From NCBI RefSeq assembly GCF_000427905.1, contig NZ_KE386604.1, forward strand, positions 891,606 through 955,605: DNA of 64,000 nt, given 5' to 3'. Below the pieces are notes generated by a model. The model worked only from the letters and a program-made list of their open reading frames with translations, was not told where the DNA came from and searched no databases. Each line of letters opens with the position of its first letter. The first letter of the stretch is position 1. Positions 51,691 through 60,779 of this stretch are shown here, piece by piece. The position numbers and the translations under genes are program-made. The DNA is from Thermocrispum agreste DSM 44070 (GTDB taxonomy: Bacteria; Actinomycetota; Actinomycetes; Mycobacteriales; Pseudonocardiaceae).

Positions 51691-52668
51691 ATGGCGAAAC
51701 TCTTCGGCAAGCGCGGCAAGGCCCGCCGCGGCAAGCCACAGTCGCAGCCGTTCGATCCGCGCAGCTCGTACGCCATTGCCCCGCTGCCGCGGCCATCCGG
51801 CCCGCCCGCGTCGAGCACCCCGCTGGCCGATCAGCTCAGCTTGGGCGGGCCCGGCGTGACCGAGGACTACATCGTCCTTCCGCGTGCCCTGGCCGAGCAG
51901 ATGCCGCTGCCCTGGCAGCACCAGGCCGCCGCCGTGCTGGCGCAGTTCCAGCACATGCACCAGCACCTCGACTGGCCCCGCTACCGGGTGTTGCCGTCCC
52001 GGGAGGAGCTGCTGGTCAACCTGGACGAGGAACAGCTCGCCGAGGCCGGATACCTGGTGGAGATGGACAGCAACGGCGACCTGGTCTACCGGGAGCGCAA
52101 CGGTCGCAAGGTGGAGAACCCGGAACAGACCTGGGTGCTGGTCACCTGTCTGGACCCGATCCAGTCGCGCCGCGCGCACCCGGCCGCCGAGGCCGGGCCT
52201 GCCGCGATGAACGTCGGCCCCGAGCCGGTGTGGGAGCCGGTCCCGAACAAGGCCCACCACGAACCACCGCCGTCGTTCGCGCCCGCCGGTCAGGACCAGC
52301 CGAAGCGGGGCCCCGCCCAGCACGATCAGGCGGCCCCGTCGCGCGGCAATCCGCCGTCGGGGGCATCGGCGCGGTCCGGACGGCCTGCGGAGGACAGCGC
52401 CGCGTCCACCGGGCCGAACGGGGTGCCCGGCGGTCCGGGGACGCCACCCGGCGGCGTCCCGGCGGCCCCACCGGGTGTCGCAGCCCCTAACACCCCACCG
52501 GGCGGATTCGCTCCGCACACCCCGCCGGGTGGCTTTGCGCCGAACACTCCGCCCGGCGGCGTGAACGGGCTGGTGGTGCCCGCACCCCAGACTCCACCCG
52601 GAGGCATACCGTTCGAGTTCGGACCGACCGGTGAGCCGACCGAGCGGCCGTACCGGCCGGACCGGTGA
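51691..52668 (+). CDS. Pro-rich protein with TPPGG repeats, unknown function
   Basis: A 325-residue soluble protein. Its basic N-terminus (AKLFGKRGKARRGK) resembles a tether; residues about 50-150 form a globular part (TEDYIVLPRALAEQMPLPWQHQ, LLVNLDEEQLAEAGYLVEMDSNGDL). The second half is disordered, Pro/Gly/Ala-rich, with five TPPGG motifs. No signal peptide or membrane helix is visible. It lies 47 bases after the NlpC gene and is probably the last gene of the operon. I recognise no family; a cytosolic adaptor or substrate is a guess. Confidence 0.6.
   Translation: MAKLFGKRGKARRGKPQSQPFDPRSSYAIAPLPRPSGPPASSTPLADQLSLGGPGVTEDYIVLPRALAEQMPLPWQHQAAAVLAQFQHMHQHLDWPRYRVLPSREELLVNLDEEQLAEAGYLVEMDSNGDLVYRERNGRKVENPEQTWVLVTCLDPIQSRRAHPAAEAGPAAMNVGPEPVWEPVPNKAHHEPPPSFAPAGQDQPKRGPAQHDQAAPSRGNPPSGASARSGRPAEDSAASTGPNGVPGGPGTPPGGVPAAPPGVAAPNTPPGGFAPHTPPGGFAPNTPPGGVNGLVVPAPQTPPGGIPFEFGPTGEPTERPYRPDR
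52438..52608 (+). repeat. TPPGG coding repeats
   Basis: Five imperfect copies of a unit encoding TPPGG(V/F/I) lie here; the central three are spaced exactly 24 bases apart (TPPGGFAPH, TPPGGFAPN, TPPGGV), indicating slipped-strand expansion within the 3' end of the gene. Confidence 0.7.
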
Positions 52669-52745
52669 TCGTCGCCGCGAGGACCAGCGTCATGCCGCGA
52701 CGATGGCTAAGGTGGTCGGCAAAGGGCCCGGACGAGGAGCGCGCC

Positions 52746-52946
52746 ATGACCAACGACGACCCTGATCCCGACCGCGGCTGGTACTACAACACCCGCACCG
52801 GTCAGGTCGAGCACCTCAAGCGGTCCCGGTCGATCGACCTGCTCGGGCCGTACCCGGACGAGGAGACGGCGCGCCGGGCGCTGGAGATCGCCCGCAGGCG
52901 CACCGAGGAAGCCGACCGGGCCGATCGGGAGTGGGACGGCGACTAG
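52746..52946 (+). CDS. Small SPOR-like protein (66 aa)
   Basis: A 66-residue acidic protein (RGWYYNTRTGQVEHLKRSRS, LLGPYPDEETARRALEIARR) recognised as a conserved actinobacterial family with a GWYYN...GPY-x-A pattern, resembling half of a SPOR domain. ATG at 52746 is the conserved start. Its TAG stop overlaps the GTG start of the RNB ribonuclease by one base, so the two are coupled. Function is unknown. The operon is separate from the type IV-like cluster by 77 bases. Confidence 0.75.
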   Translation: MTNDDPDPDRGWYYNTRTGQVEHLKRSRSIDLLGPYPDEETARRALEIARRRTEEADRADREWDGD

Positions 52947-54409
52947 TGGCTGGTACGGACTTCTCGGCCATCCGCGAGGAGTTCGACCTGCCCGCACGGT
53001 TCTCCGCCGCGGCGCTGACCGAGGCCGAGGAGGCCGCCCGAGCCGCCCACCGGCCCGGGCCGGAGCCGCTCGCCGACGCCACGGATCTGCCGCTGGTGAC
53101 CATCGACCCGCCCGGCGCCAAGGACCTCGATCAAGCGCTCGCCGTGCAGCGGCGGCGGAGCGGATTCCGCGTGCACTACGCGATCGCCGACCTGGCGGCG
53201 TTCGTCCGGCCGGAAGGCGCGCTCGACCAGGAGGCAGGCACCCGCGGGCAGACGGTCTACCTGCCGGACGGTTCGGTGCCCCTGCACCCGCCATCGTTGT
53301 CCGAGTCGGCGGCCAGCCTGTTGCCCGGCGAAGTCCGCCGGGCCGTGCTGTGGACGATCGACACCGACGCCCACGGTCAGCCGGTCGACGTCGACGTACG
53401 CCGCGCTCTGGTCCGGTCCACCGCGCAGTACGACTACGAAACGGTGGAACGCGCCTTCGCCACCGACTCGGCTCCTGAACCTGTGCGCGCGCTCGCCGAG
53501 CTCGGGCCGCTGCGCCGCGAACTGGCCGTGCAGCGCGGAGCGATCGAGCTGCAGCTGCCGGAGCAAGAGGTCGTCCCGGACGGCAACGGCAGCTGGTCGA
53601 TCACGCTGCGCCCACGCGGGGACGTCGACGCGTGGAACGCGGAGATCTCGCTGATGACCGGCATGTGCGCGGCGCAGATCATGCTCGAGGCCGGGGTCGG
53701 CATTTTGCGCACTCTGCCGGACGCCGAGCCGGAGGCGGTGCGCTGGTTGCAGCGTTCCGCCCAGGCGCTGGGAATTCCGTGGCCGGACGGCGCGGACACG
53801 GCGAAGATGCTGGCCAGCCTGGACCCGGACCGGCCGGAATCGCTCGCCCTGTTCTCCGACACCACCCGGCTGCTGCGCGGTGCCGACTACACCGCGTTCG
53901 ACGGCACGCCCCCTGCCGAAGACGGCCACGCCGGCATCGGCGGACCGTACGCGCACGTCACAGCCCCGATCCGGCGCCTGGTCGACCGATACGGCACGGA
54001 GATCTGCCTGGCGGTGAACGCCGGGCGGGAGGTGCCGGAGTGGGTCAAGGCCGCGCTGCCCAGGCTGCCCGAGGTGATGTCGGCCTCGGACACGCTGGCC
54101 GGGCGGGTGGAACGAGCCTGCATCGACCTGGCCGAGGTCTGGCTGCTCGCGCCGCGCGTGGGGGAGACGTTCGAGGCGGTGGTGCTGCGGGTCGACGGCA
54201 ACCACGGGTCGGACGACGACAAGGCCCGGGGTGCGGAACCGGGCGGCGGCGACCACGAGCCGCGCAAGGGCAAGGCGGAGATCCTGCTGGACGATCCGCC
54301 GGTGCTGGCGAAGTGCCCGGCGACCGGGATGACGGAAGGGCAGCGCGTGGCTGTCCGGTTGGTCGATGTCGACGTCGACCGGCGCACGGTGAGTTTCGAA
54401 AGGGCTTGA
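52946..54409 (+). CDS. RNB-domain ribonuclease (RNase II/R-like)
   Basis: A 487-residue exoribonuclease of the RNB family, shorter than E. coli RNase R and lacking clear cold-shock and S1 domains. The catalytic region includes TIDPPGAKDLDQALAVQ (the acidic DxxxxKDLDDA-like active site), HYAIADLAAFV, YLPDGSVPLHPPSLSE and YAHVTAPIRRLVDR. It should degrade RNA 3' to 5'. The start GTG at 52946 overlaps the previous stop. The C-terminal part is acidic with an insertion rich in Asp/Lys. It precedes the BtuF-like gene by five bases. Confidence 0.9.
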   Translation: MAGTDFSAIREEFDLPARFSAAALTEAEEAARAAHRPGPEPLADATDLPLVTIDPPGAKDLDQALAVQRRRSGFRVHYAIADLAAFVRPEGALDQEAGTRGQTVYLPDGSVPLHPPSLSESAASLLPGEVRRAVLWTIDTDAHGQPVDVDVRRALVRSTAQYDYETVERAFATDSAPEPVRALAELGPLRRELAVQRGAIELQLPEQEVVPDGNGSWSITLRPRGDVDAWNAEISLMTGMCAAQIMLEAGVGILRTLPDAEPEAVRWLQRSAQALGIPWPDGADTAKMLASLDPDRPESLALFSDTTRLLRGADYTAFDGTPPAEDGHAGIGGPYAHVTAPIRRLVDRYGTEICLAVNAGREVPEWVKAALPRLPEVMSASDTLAGRVERACIDLAEVWLLAPRVGETFEAVVLRVDGNHGSDDDKARGAEPGGGDHEPRKGKAEILLDDPPVLAKCPATGMTEGQRVAVRLVDVDVDRRTVSFERA

Positions 54410-54414
54410 CGCCG

Positions 54415-55179
54415 ATGATCGACGATCTGGGTGAGGAAGTCCGGTTGCGCAAGACGCCGGAGCGGGTGGTCTCCCTGGTGCCGTGCCTGACCGAGGCGCT
54501 GGAAGCCAGCAGGCCGGGGCTGCTGGTCGGGGTGACGGACTACTGCACGCACCCCGCCGATCTGCCGGTGGAGAGGGTGGGCGGCTCGAAGTACCCCGAC
54601 GTCGAGCGCGTCCGCGCGATCCGGCCCGACCTGGTGCTGGCCAACTCGGAGGAGAACCGGCCGGAGGACGTCGGCCGCTTGCGGGCGGACGGCATCCCGG
54701 TGTGGGTGATGGAGGCACCGGCGACGGTGCCCGCGGCACTCGGATCGCTGCGCAGGTTGCTCACCCAGGCGTTCGGGCTGGCCGAGCCCGACTGGCTGGT
54801 ACAGGCCGAGGAGCTGTGGGCCGAGGTGCCGCCGGTGGAACGGACGGTGATCGTGCCGGTGTGGCGGAAACCGTGGGTGGTGCTCGGCCGGGACACCTTC
54901 GGCGGTGACGTGCTGCGCCGGCTCGGCTTCGCACACGCCTACGCGGACCACCGCGAGCGTTACCCCCGGCCGAAGCTCGAGGAGCTGCGCGGGCGGTTCC
55001 AGGCGGGCGAGGCGAGCCTGCTGGTGCTGCCGGACGAACCGTGGAAGTTCACCCACGAGGACGGACCCGATGCCTTCCCCGGTGTGCCGTACGCGCTGGT
55101 CAGTGGCCGTCACCTCACCTGGTACGGGCCGTCGCTGCTGGAAGCGCACGAAGCGCTGAACCGCGCGCTGCGCGGGTGA
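54415..55179 (+). CDS. Cytosolic helical-backbone metal receptor (BtuF-like)
   Basis: A 254-residue protein with the class III substrate-binding fold of BtuF/FhuD: VVSLVPCLTEAL, LVGVTDYCTHP, RVGGSKYPDVERVRAIRPDLVLAN, and a conserved long helix. Unlike BtuF it lacks a signal peptide or lipobox, so it should stay in the cytosol. No permease or ATPase gene is adjacent. Homologues are annotated as helical-backbone metal receptors; ligand could be cobalamin or a metal complex. It follows the RNB gene by five bases and so may be part of its operon. The ligand is unknown. Confidence 0.75.
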   Translation: MIDDLGEEVRLRKTPERVVSLVPCLTEALEASRPGLLVGVTDYCTHPADLPVERVGGSKYPDVERVRAIRPDLVLANSEENRPEDVGRLRADGIPVWVMEAPATVPAALGSLRRLLTQAFGLAEPDWLVQAEELWAEVPPVERTVIVPVWRKPWVVLGRDTFGGDVLRRLGFAHAYADHRERYPRPKLEELRGRFQAGEASLLVLPDEPWKFTHEDGPDAFPGVPYALVSGRHLTWYGPSLLEAHEALNRALRG

Positions 55180-55377
55180 TCGATTCCGGATGTGACTCTG
55201 GTCCCATGGTGGGTGCGCGGGGGCCGCAGCGGTGCCACGCTGAACGGGCAACAACCCCGCGACGACGCGGCGGACGCCGGCCGACCACTCCGGTGGCGGC
55301 CAGGCGGTGAAGCGGCGTCGGCGCATTTCGGTCACGACCCGGGGACCCGACAAGGGCCTCGAGGAAGGACGGATGTC

Positions 55378-56274
55378 ATGCCCGCGAACACCTCGACAAC
55401 TGCCGCGGTGCCGAACCGGGCCGAGGAGCCCGCGCCGTACGGCACCGGATCTTCGTCCACCGGCACCAGCACGCTGCCGAAACGGATCCGCATCCACCAC
55501 CTGCGCGAGTTCAAGGAGCGCGGTGAACCGTGGCCGATGCTGACCGCGTACGACATGTACACCGCCCAGATCTTCGACGAGGCGGGCATTCCGGTACTCC
55601 TGGTCGGCGACTCGGCAGCCAACAACGTCTACGGGCACGCCACTTCGCTCCCGGTCACGGTGGACGAGCTGATCCCGCTGGTACGCGCGGTCAGCGGAGC
55701 CGTCAAGCGCGCGCTGGTGGTGGCCGACTTCCCGTTCGGCTCCTACGAGCAGAGCCCGCAGCAGGCCGTGGCCACCGGCGTGCGCTTCATGAAGGAAGGC
55801 CTGGCGCACGCGGTGAAGCTGGAGGGCGGCCGGGCGATCGCCCCGCAGGTGAAGGCGCTGGTCACGGCAGGCATCCCGGTCATGGCGCACATCGGTTTCA
55901 CGCCGCAGTCGGAACACGCGCTGGGCGGTTACCGGGTGCAGGGCCGGGACAAGGCCGGTGAGGAGCTGCTCGCCGACGCCAAGGCGCTGGAGGAAGCAGG
56001 CGCGTTCGCCGTGGTGATGGAGATGGTCACCGCCGAGGTGGCCAAGAAGATCACCCACGAGCTGACGATCCCCACCATCGGCATCGGCGCGGGTGCGCAC
56101 TGCGACGCGCAGGTGCTGGTGTGGCAGGACATGGCCGGTCTCCGGCGCGGCAGGGTGCCGCGGTTCGTCAAGAGGTACGCCGACGTGGCGGGCGTGCTGA
56201 CCGAAGCGGCGAAGGCATTCGCCGAGGACGTGCGGAGCGGGAACTTCCCCGGTCCCGAGCACGAGTTCCACTGA
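55378..56274 (+). CDS. panB: Ketopantoate hydroxymethyltransferase
   Basis: The 298-residue PanB makes ketopantoate from ketoisovalerate with methylene-tetrahydrofolate, the first committed step to pantothenate and CoA. Motifs include [48 protein letters not shown] and [21 protein letters not shown]. The first 40 residues are a disordered Ser/Thr-rich extension not found in E. coli PanB. ATG at 55378 follows GGAAGGACGG. It lies apart from panC/panD, and a GC hairpin follows its stop. Confidence 0.95.
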   Translation: MPANTSTTAAVPNRAEEPAPYGTGSSSTGTSTLPKRIRIHHLREFKERGEPWPMLTAYDMYTAQIFDEAGIPVLLVGDSAANNVYGHATSLPVTVDELIPLVRAVSGAVKRALVVADFPFGSYEQSPQQAVATGVRFMKEGLAHAVKLEGGRAIAPQVKALVTAGIPVMAHIGFTPQSEHALGGYRVQGRDKAGEELLADAKALEEAGAFAVVMEMVTAEVAKKITHELTIPTIGIGAGAHCDAQVLVWQDMAGLRRGRVPRFVKRYADVAGVLTEAAKAFAEDVRSGNFPGPEHEFH

Positions 56275-56284
56275 CAGACCCGCC

Positions 56285-56320
56285 GCCCGGGCCGCTGCGG
56301 CTGGTGTGCGCGGCCCGGGC
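56285..56320 (+). terminator. GC hairpin downstream of panB
   Basis: GCCCGGGCCGC (56285-56295) pairs with GCGGCCCGGGC (56310-56320) over 11 perfect bases across a 14-base loop, 10 bases after the panB stop. No T-run follows, as is usual for actinobacterial terminators; it lies before the convergent nadE gene. Confidence 0.55.
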
Positions 56321-56456
56321 GCGTGCTCCAATCGCCCGGCGGCTGCTGGTGCCGGCTCCGGCGTGAATCCGCCGCGGCGGGAACTCGCGCCAGTGACGCG
56401 GTGCCCGCTGTGGCGTGCATCCGGGCTCGTGATGCTCGCCGCCGGTCCGAGCCCGG

Positions 56457-58169
56457 CTAGTGGTGCTCGCGCCAGCGGTTGGTGATCGGCAGCCTGCGGT
56501 CCCGGCCGAACGCCTTGAAGGTGATCTTGGTGCCGGGCGGGTACTGGCGGCGCTTGTACTCGGCGATGTCGACCATGCGCACCACGCGGTCGATGACGGC
56601 GGGGTCGAACCCGGCCGCGACCAAGTCGGCGTAGCCGCGGTCGCCTTCCACGTAGTCGTCCAGGATGTCGTCCAGCAGCGGGTAGTCGGGGAGCGAATCG
56701 GTGTCCAGCTGACCGGGCCGCAACTCGGCCGACGGCGGTTTGGTGATGGAGTTCTCCGGGATCGGCGGTGTCTCGCCGCGCCGTTCCGCTTCGGCGTTGC
56801 GCCAGCGGGCCAGCTGCCAGACGTGCGTCTTGAAGACGTCCTTGATCGGCGCGAAAGCGCCGACCGCGTCGCCGTACATGGTCGAGTAGCCGACGGCGAT
56901 CTCCGTCTTGTTGCCGGTGGCCAGCACGAGGTGGCCTTCGGCGTTCGACAGCGCCATCAACAGCACGCCGCGGACCCGAGCCTGCACGTTCTCCTCGGCC
57001 AGCCCGTGCAGGCCGAGGGTCTCCACGTAGGTGGCCACCATGTCGTTGATCGGCTGGACCCGGAACCCGCAGCCCAGCCGCTTGGCCAGCTCCTCGGCGT
57101 CGGCCAGGGAGTGCGCCGACGAGTACTTCGACGGCATGGCCACACCGTGCACGTTGTCCGGCCCCAGCGCGTCGACGGCCAGTGCGGCGCACACGGCGGA
57201 GTCGATGCCGCCGGAGAATCCGAAGATGACCGAGGAGAAGCCGTTCTTGCGCACGTAGTCGCGCAGGCCGAGGACCAGCGCCGACCACACCTCGGCCTCG
57301 TCCGACAGCGGCGGTGCCTGCGGATTGGCCAGCTTCCGGTACGGCGGGAGCGGATCGGGCACCAGCACCTTGCGTTCCACCCGCAGCCCGGCGAACGTTC
57401 CGCTGCGGTGCCCGGATCCGGTGGGGAGGTCGAGGTCGGCCACCACGACCTTGCTGACGAACTGCTCGGCACTGGCCACCACGTCGCCGGACGGGTCCAC
57501 GACGAACGAGCCGCCGTCGAACACCAGATCGTCCTGACCGCCCACCTGGTTGCAGTAGACCAGGGGCGCGCCCGCCTCCGCCGCCCGCCGCGCGGCCAGC
57601 TCCAGCCGCACGTCGTCCTTCTTCCGCTCGTAGGGCGAGGCGTTGGGCGCGACGACCAGGTCCACCCCGGCAGCGCCGAGCGCGGCGATCGGGCCGCCGT
57701 CCTGCCACAGGTCTTCGCAGATCACCATGCCGATGTCGACACCGTGGAACCGCAGGACGGTCAGCTCGTCGCCCGGCTTGAACCAGCGGTGTTCGTCGAA
57801 GACACCGTAGTTCGGCAGGTGGTGCTTGAACTGCCTGGCGACCACCTCACCACGCCACAGCGCCGCTACCGCGTTGCGTGGCCCGCCCTCGTCGTCCAGA
57901 TATCCGACGACGGTGAGGACGTCGCCGCAGCCCTCCGCGGCGAGCCGAGCAGCCAGGTCGGGCAGCGCGTCGCGGGAAGCTGAGGTGAACGTCTGCCGGA
58001 GTGCGAGATCTTCCACCGGGTAGCCGGTCAGCACCATCTCCGAGCAGACGACGACATGCGCGCCCGCGGCCGCCGCTTCCCGGGTGGCGTCGACGATCAG
58101 ATCGGCGTTGCCGGCCAGGTCGCCGACGGTGGGATTGAGCTGAGCAAGAGCGATCCGCAGTGCAGGCAC
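56457..58169 (-). CDS. nadE: Glutamine-dependent NAD+ synthetase
   Basis: A 570-residue two-domain enzyme. The N-terminal nitrilase domain supplies ammonia from glutamine (Glu in VVCSEMVLTGYPVED, Lys in FKHHLPNYGVFDE, Cys in MVICEDLWQDGG); the C-terminal synthetase has the PP-loop FGFSGGIDSAV and converts deamido-NAD to NAD. The form matches the bacterial about 570-residue glutamine-dependent NadE. GTG at 58169 starts the family-like MPALRIALAQ; a GTG at 58187 would add six residues. It converges on panB and lies 104 bases after secA2. Confidence 0.93.
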   Translation of the reverse strand: MPALRIALAQLNPTVGDLAGNADLIVDATREAAAAGAHVVVCSEMVLTGYPVEDLALRQTFTSASRDALPDLAARLAAEGCGDVLTVVGYLDDEGGPRNAVAALWRGEVVARQFKHHLPNYGVFDEHRWFKPGDELTVLRFHGVDIGMVICEDLWQDGGPIAALGAAGVDLVVAPNASPYERKKDDVRLELAARRAAEAGAPLVYCNQVGGQDDLVFDGGSFVVDPSGDVVASAEQFVSKVVVADLDLPTGSGHRSGTFAGLRVERKVLVPDPLPPYRKLANPQAPPLSDEAEVWSALVLGLRDYVRKNGFSSVIFGFSGGIDSAVCAALAVDALGPDNVHGVAMPSKYSSAHSLADAEELAKRLGCGFRVQPINDMVATYVETLGLHGLAEENVQARVRGVLLMALSNAEGHLVLATGNKTEIAVGYSTMYGDAVGAFAPIKDVFKTHVWQLARWRNAEAERRGETPPIPENSITKPPSAELRPGQLDTDSLPDYPLLDDILDDYVEGDRGYADLVAAGFDPAVIDRVVRMVDIAEYKRRQYPPGTKITFKAFGRDRRLPITNRWREHH

Positions 58170-58273
58170 GTCGCCATTCTTTCGCACCTGGGGTGCGACG
58201 TGCAGATACCTGTTTCGTGCTGTGCCTCACCAGCGGGTGCACCGGACGGCGTGGTGTCGCACGCCAGCTCGGC

Positions 58274-60634
58274 TCACCAACGCTTCTTGCGAAGCAGTCC
58301 GCGCACCTTCTTCAACGCCTGCTCGGCGTCGGAGTCGAACGGGTTGTCGTGCACCAGGTACGTCCACGTCGACGTCGGGCGGCGGACGCCGACGGCGGCG
58401 ACGTCCAGCTCGCCGTCCACCACCTCGGCGTCCTGGAACGTCTCCGCCAGGCGTTCCTTCGCGGTCGGGATGATCTTGTGGTACTCGGGGATGGCGGCCC
58501 GGTGGAACTCGTCGATCGGCGTCTCCTTGCCCAGCGCGCGCAGGTGGATCGACTCACGCACGTCGGCCAGGAACGCCAGGTGGTCCGACCACAGCTGGTC
58601 GAGGTGGAACAGCAGCACCTCGCGCGCCATGCGCCGGGCCTTGTCCTCGCCCAGCTTCTCGACGACGTCGTCGTAGTGCTTGCTTGCCTCGGACTCCTCC
58701 GACTGCAGGTACTCCGCGGCGACGTCGGTGGTGAGCACCTTCTCGCGGAACTCCAGCAGGTCGCTGCGTTGCCGTTCGATGAGCCGGGTGTAGCGCCAGG
58801 TGTTGCGGTGGATCTCCAGGTTGGCGCCCTCCATCACCCGCTGCGCGTGATCGATGTGGCGCTTGGCTGCCGGGTGGCTGATCTCGCCGTCGTCGTCCGG
58901 CACCAGGCCGTCCGGCACGTCCGGGGCGCCGGAGACGACCAGGTCGTCGTTGAGGCTGGCGAAGAAGATCGAACCGCCCGGGTCGCCCTGCCGCCCGGCC
59001 CGCCCGCGCAGCTGGTCGTCCAGCCGGGACGACGGATACCGCGCGGTACCGATGACGTACAGCCCGCCGAGCTCGACCACTTCCGCGCGCTCCTCCGGCG
59101 TGCCGTTGCTGCCGCCCAGCTTGATGTCGGTGCCCCGGCCGGCCATCTGGGTCGAGACGGTGATCGCGCCCTTCTTGCCTGCCTCGGCGATGATCTCGGC
59201 TTCCTCGGCGTCGTTGCGCGCGTTGAGCACGGTGCACTCCAGCCCCGCCTTGCGCAGCTTCTCCGCCAGCTCCTCGGACTCGGCCACGTCCTGCGTACCG
59301 ACCAGGATGGGCCTGCCCTCGGCGTGCACCCGCTTGATCTCGGCGACGATCGCGCGCAGCTTGCTCGACGGGGAATCGAAGATCCGGTCGTCCTCGTCGA
59401 CCCGGACGACCGGGGCGTTCGGCGGGATGACCGCGACCTCCAGCCGGTAGAACTCGCGCAACGTCTCGGCGACCGCCACCGCGGTCCCCGTCATGCCGGC
59501 CACCGTGGGATAGCTGCCGACCAGCGCCTGCACGGTGATGGAATCCAGCACCTCCCCGCGGTCGGACGGCGGCAGCTGCTCCTTCACCTCGACCGCGGCC
59601 TGCAATCCGTCCGGCCAGCGCTGCAGCTCGGCGACCCGCCCGCGGGACGCGTTGATCAGCTGCACCTTGCCGTCCCGGACGATGTAGTCGACGTCCCTGG
59701 TCAGCAGCGCGTGCGCGTGCAGCGCCACGTTCACCGCGGCCAGCCGCTCGGAACCCTCCTCGTCGTAGAGGTTGATGCCGCCGAGCGCCTTCTCCACCAC
59801 GGACGCACCGGCCGGGGTGAGCCATGCGTTGCGGCCGTCCGGGTCGGTCTCGTAGTGCAGGCCGGGCCGGAGACGGCGGACGATCTTGGCCACTTCCTCG
59901 TCGGCGTCGTTGGCGTCCACCGAGCCGGCCATCACCAGCGGCACGCGTGCCTCGTCCACCAGCACCGAGTCCGCCTCGTCGACGATGGCCACGTCCGCTT
60001 TGGCCATCACCCGCTGCTCGACGTCGGTCACCAAGCGGTCGCGCAGCACGTCGAACCCGATCTCGGAGACCGCGCCGTAGGTGACGTCGCAGTGGTAGGC
60101 ATTGCGCCGCTCTTCGTGAGTGCGCGACGGTTCCACCCAGCCGACCGTCACGCCGAGCAGCTCGAACACCGGCCGCATCCATTCGGCGTCACGACGGGCC
60201 AAGTAGTCGTTGACGGAAATGACGTGTACCCGCTTGCCCCGCAGCGCATAGCCGCTGGCGGCCAAGGCGCCCACCAGCGTCTTGCCCTCACCGGTGGCCA
60301 TCTCCACCACGTGGCCGGTCAGCAGGCCCATGACCCCGAGCAACTGCACGTCGAAAGCGCGTTCGCCGAGCGCGCGCCTGCCCGCCTCCCTGCCGAGTGC
60401 GCAGATCTCGATCAGCTGCTCGTTGCTGAACGAATCGGAGGGCTCCCCGTCACGCAGCTTGCCCGCCCTGGCGGTCAGCTCGTCGTCGCTCAGCGCGCGC
60501 ACCTCGTCCTCGCGCTGCTCGATCTGCGGCAGCAGCTTCTCGTACTTGGCCAGCGAGACGCTGGCCGGCCGCTCGATCAACCGGCGCAACACCTGCCCGA
60601 TCCGCTTCGTCACCGGTGTTCGCGCGAGCGCCAT
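58274..60634 (-). CDS. secA2: Accessory Sec translocase ATPase SecA2
   Basis: A 786-residue SecA paralogue: MATGEGKTLVGALAA (Walker A), VIVDEADSVLVDEARVP (Walker B), GMTGTAVAVAET, VSTQMAGRGTDIKLGG and RLDDQLRGRAGRQGDPGG are all intact. It lacks the long C-terminal linker and the zinc-binding CxCx8CH motif of housekeeping SecA, as expected for actinobacterial SecA2, which exports a small set of proteins. ATG at 60634 is close behind GGAGAGG; the frame upstream of it is antisense to the hydrolase leader. It diverges from a Hip1-like lipoprotein hydrolase with about 145 bases between. Confidence 0.92.
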   Translation of the reverse strand: MALARTPVTKRIGQVLRRLIERPASVSLAKYEKLLPQIEQREDEVRALSDDELTARAGKLRDGEPSDSFSNEQLIEICALGREAGRRALGERAFDVQLLGVMGLLTGHVVEMATGEGKTLVGALAASGYALRGKRVHVISVNDYLARRDAEWMRPVFELLGVTVGWVEPSRTHEERRNAYHCDVTYGAVSEIGFDVLRDRLVTDVEQRVMAKADVAIVDEADSVLVDEARVPLVMAGSVDANDADEEVAKIVRRLRPGLHYETDPDGRNAWLTPAGASVVEKALGGINLYDEEGSERLAAVNVALHAHALLTRDVDYIVRDGKVQLINASRGRVAELQRWPDGLQAAVEVKEQLPPSDRGEVLDSITVQALVGSYPTVAGMTGTAVAVAETLREFYRLEVAVIPPNAPVVRVDEDDRIFDSPSSKLRAIVAEIKRVHAEGRPILVGTQDVAESEELAEKLRKAGLECTVLNARNDAEEAEIIAEAGKKGAITVSTQMAGRGTDIKLGGSNGTPEERAEVVELGGLYVIGTARYPSSRLDDQLRGRAGRQGDPGGSIFFASLNDDLVVSGAPDVPDGLVPDDDGEISHPAAKRHIDHAQRVMEGANLEIHRNTWRYTRLIERQRSDLLEFREKVLTTDVAAEYLQSEESEASKHYDDVVEKLGEDKARRMAREVLLFHLDQLWSDHLAFLADVRESIHLRALGKETPIDEFHRAAIPEYHKIIPTAKERLAETFQDAEVVDGELDVAAVGVRRPTSTWTYLVHDNPFDSDAEQALKKVRGLLRKKRW

Positions 60635-60779
60635 CGACCTCTCCGTACTTCGTTCGCTGTCCGACGTCTCAGCGGAGACCCGCGACGGGGTTGCCGCCCT
60701 GCGAGCTCCAACGACGCATTCTTCCACCGGGTTCCCCACCGTGCGGGGTTCGCGGACCGTTTGGTGGCACGATCTACCC

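Noticed and set aside
53887..57708. Very long open frame antisense to the RNB, BtuF-like and panB genes
   Set aside because: Its translation is Arg/Pro/Gly/Ala-rich without motifs except where it merges with the end of nadE; GC-rich codons keep antisense frames open here.
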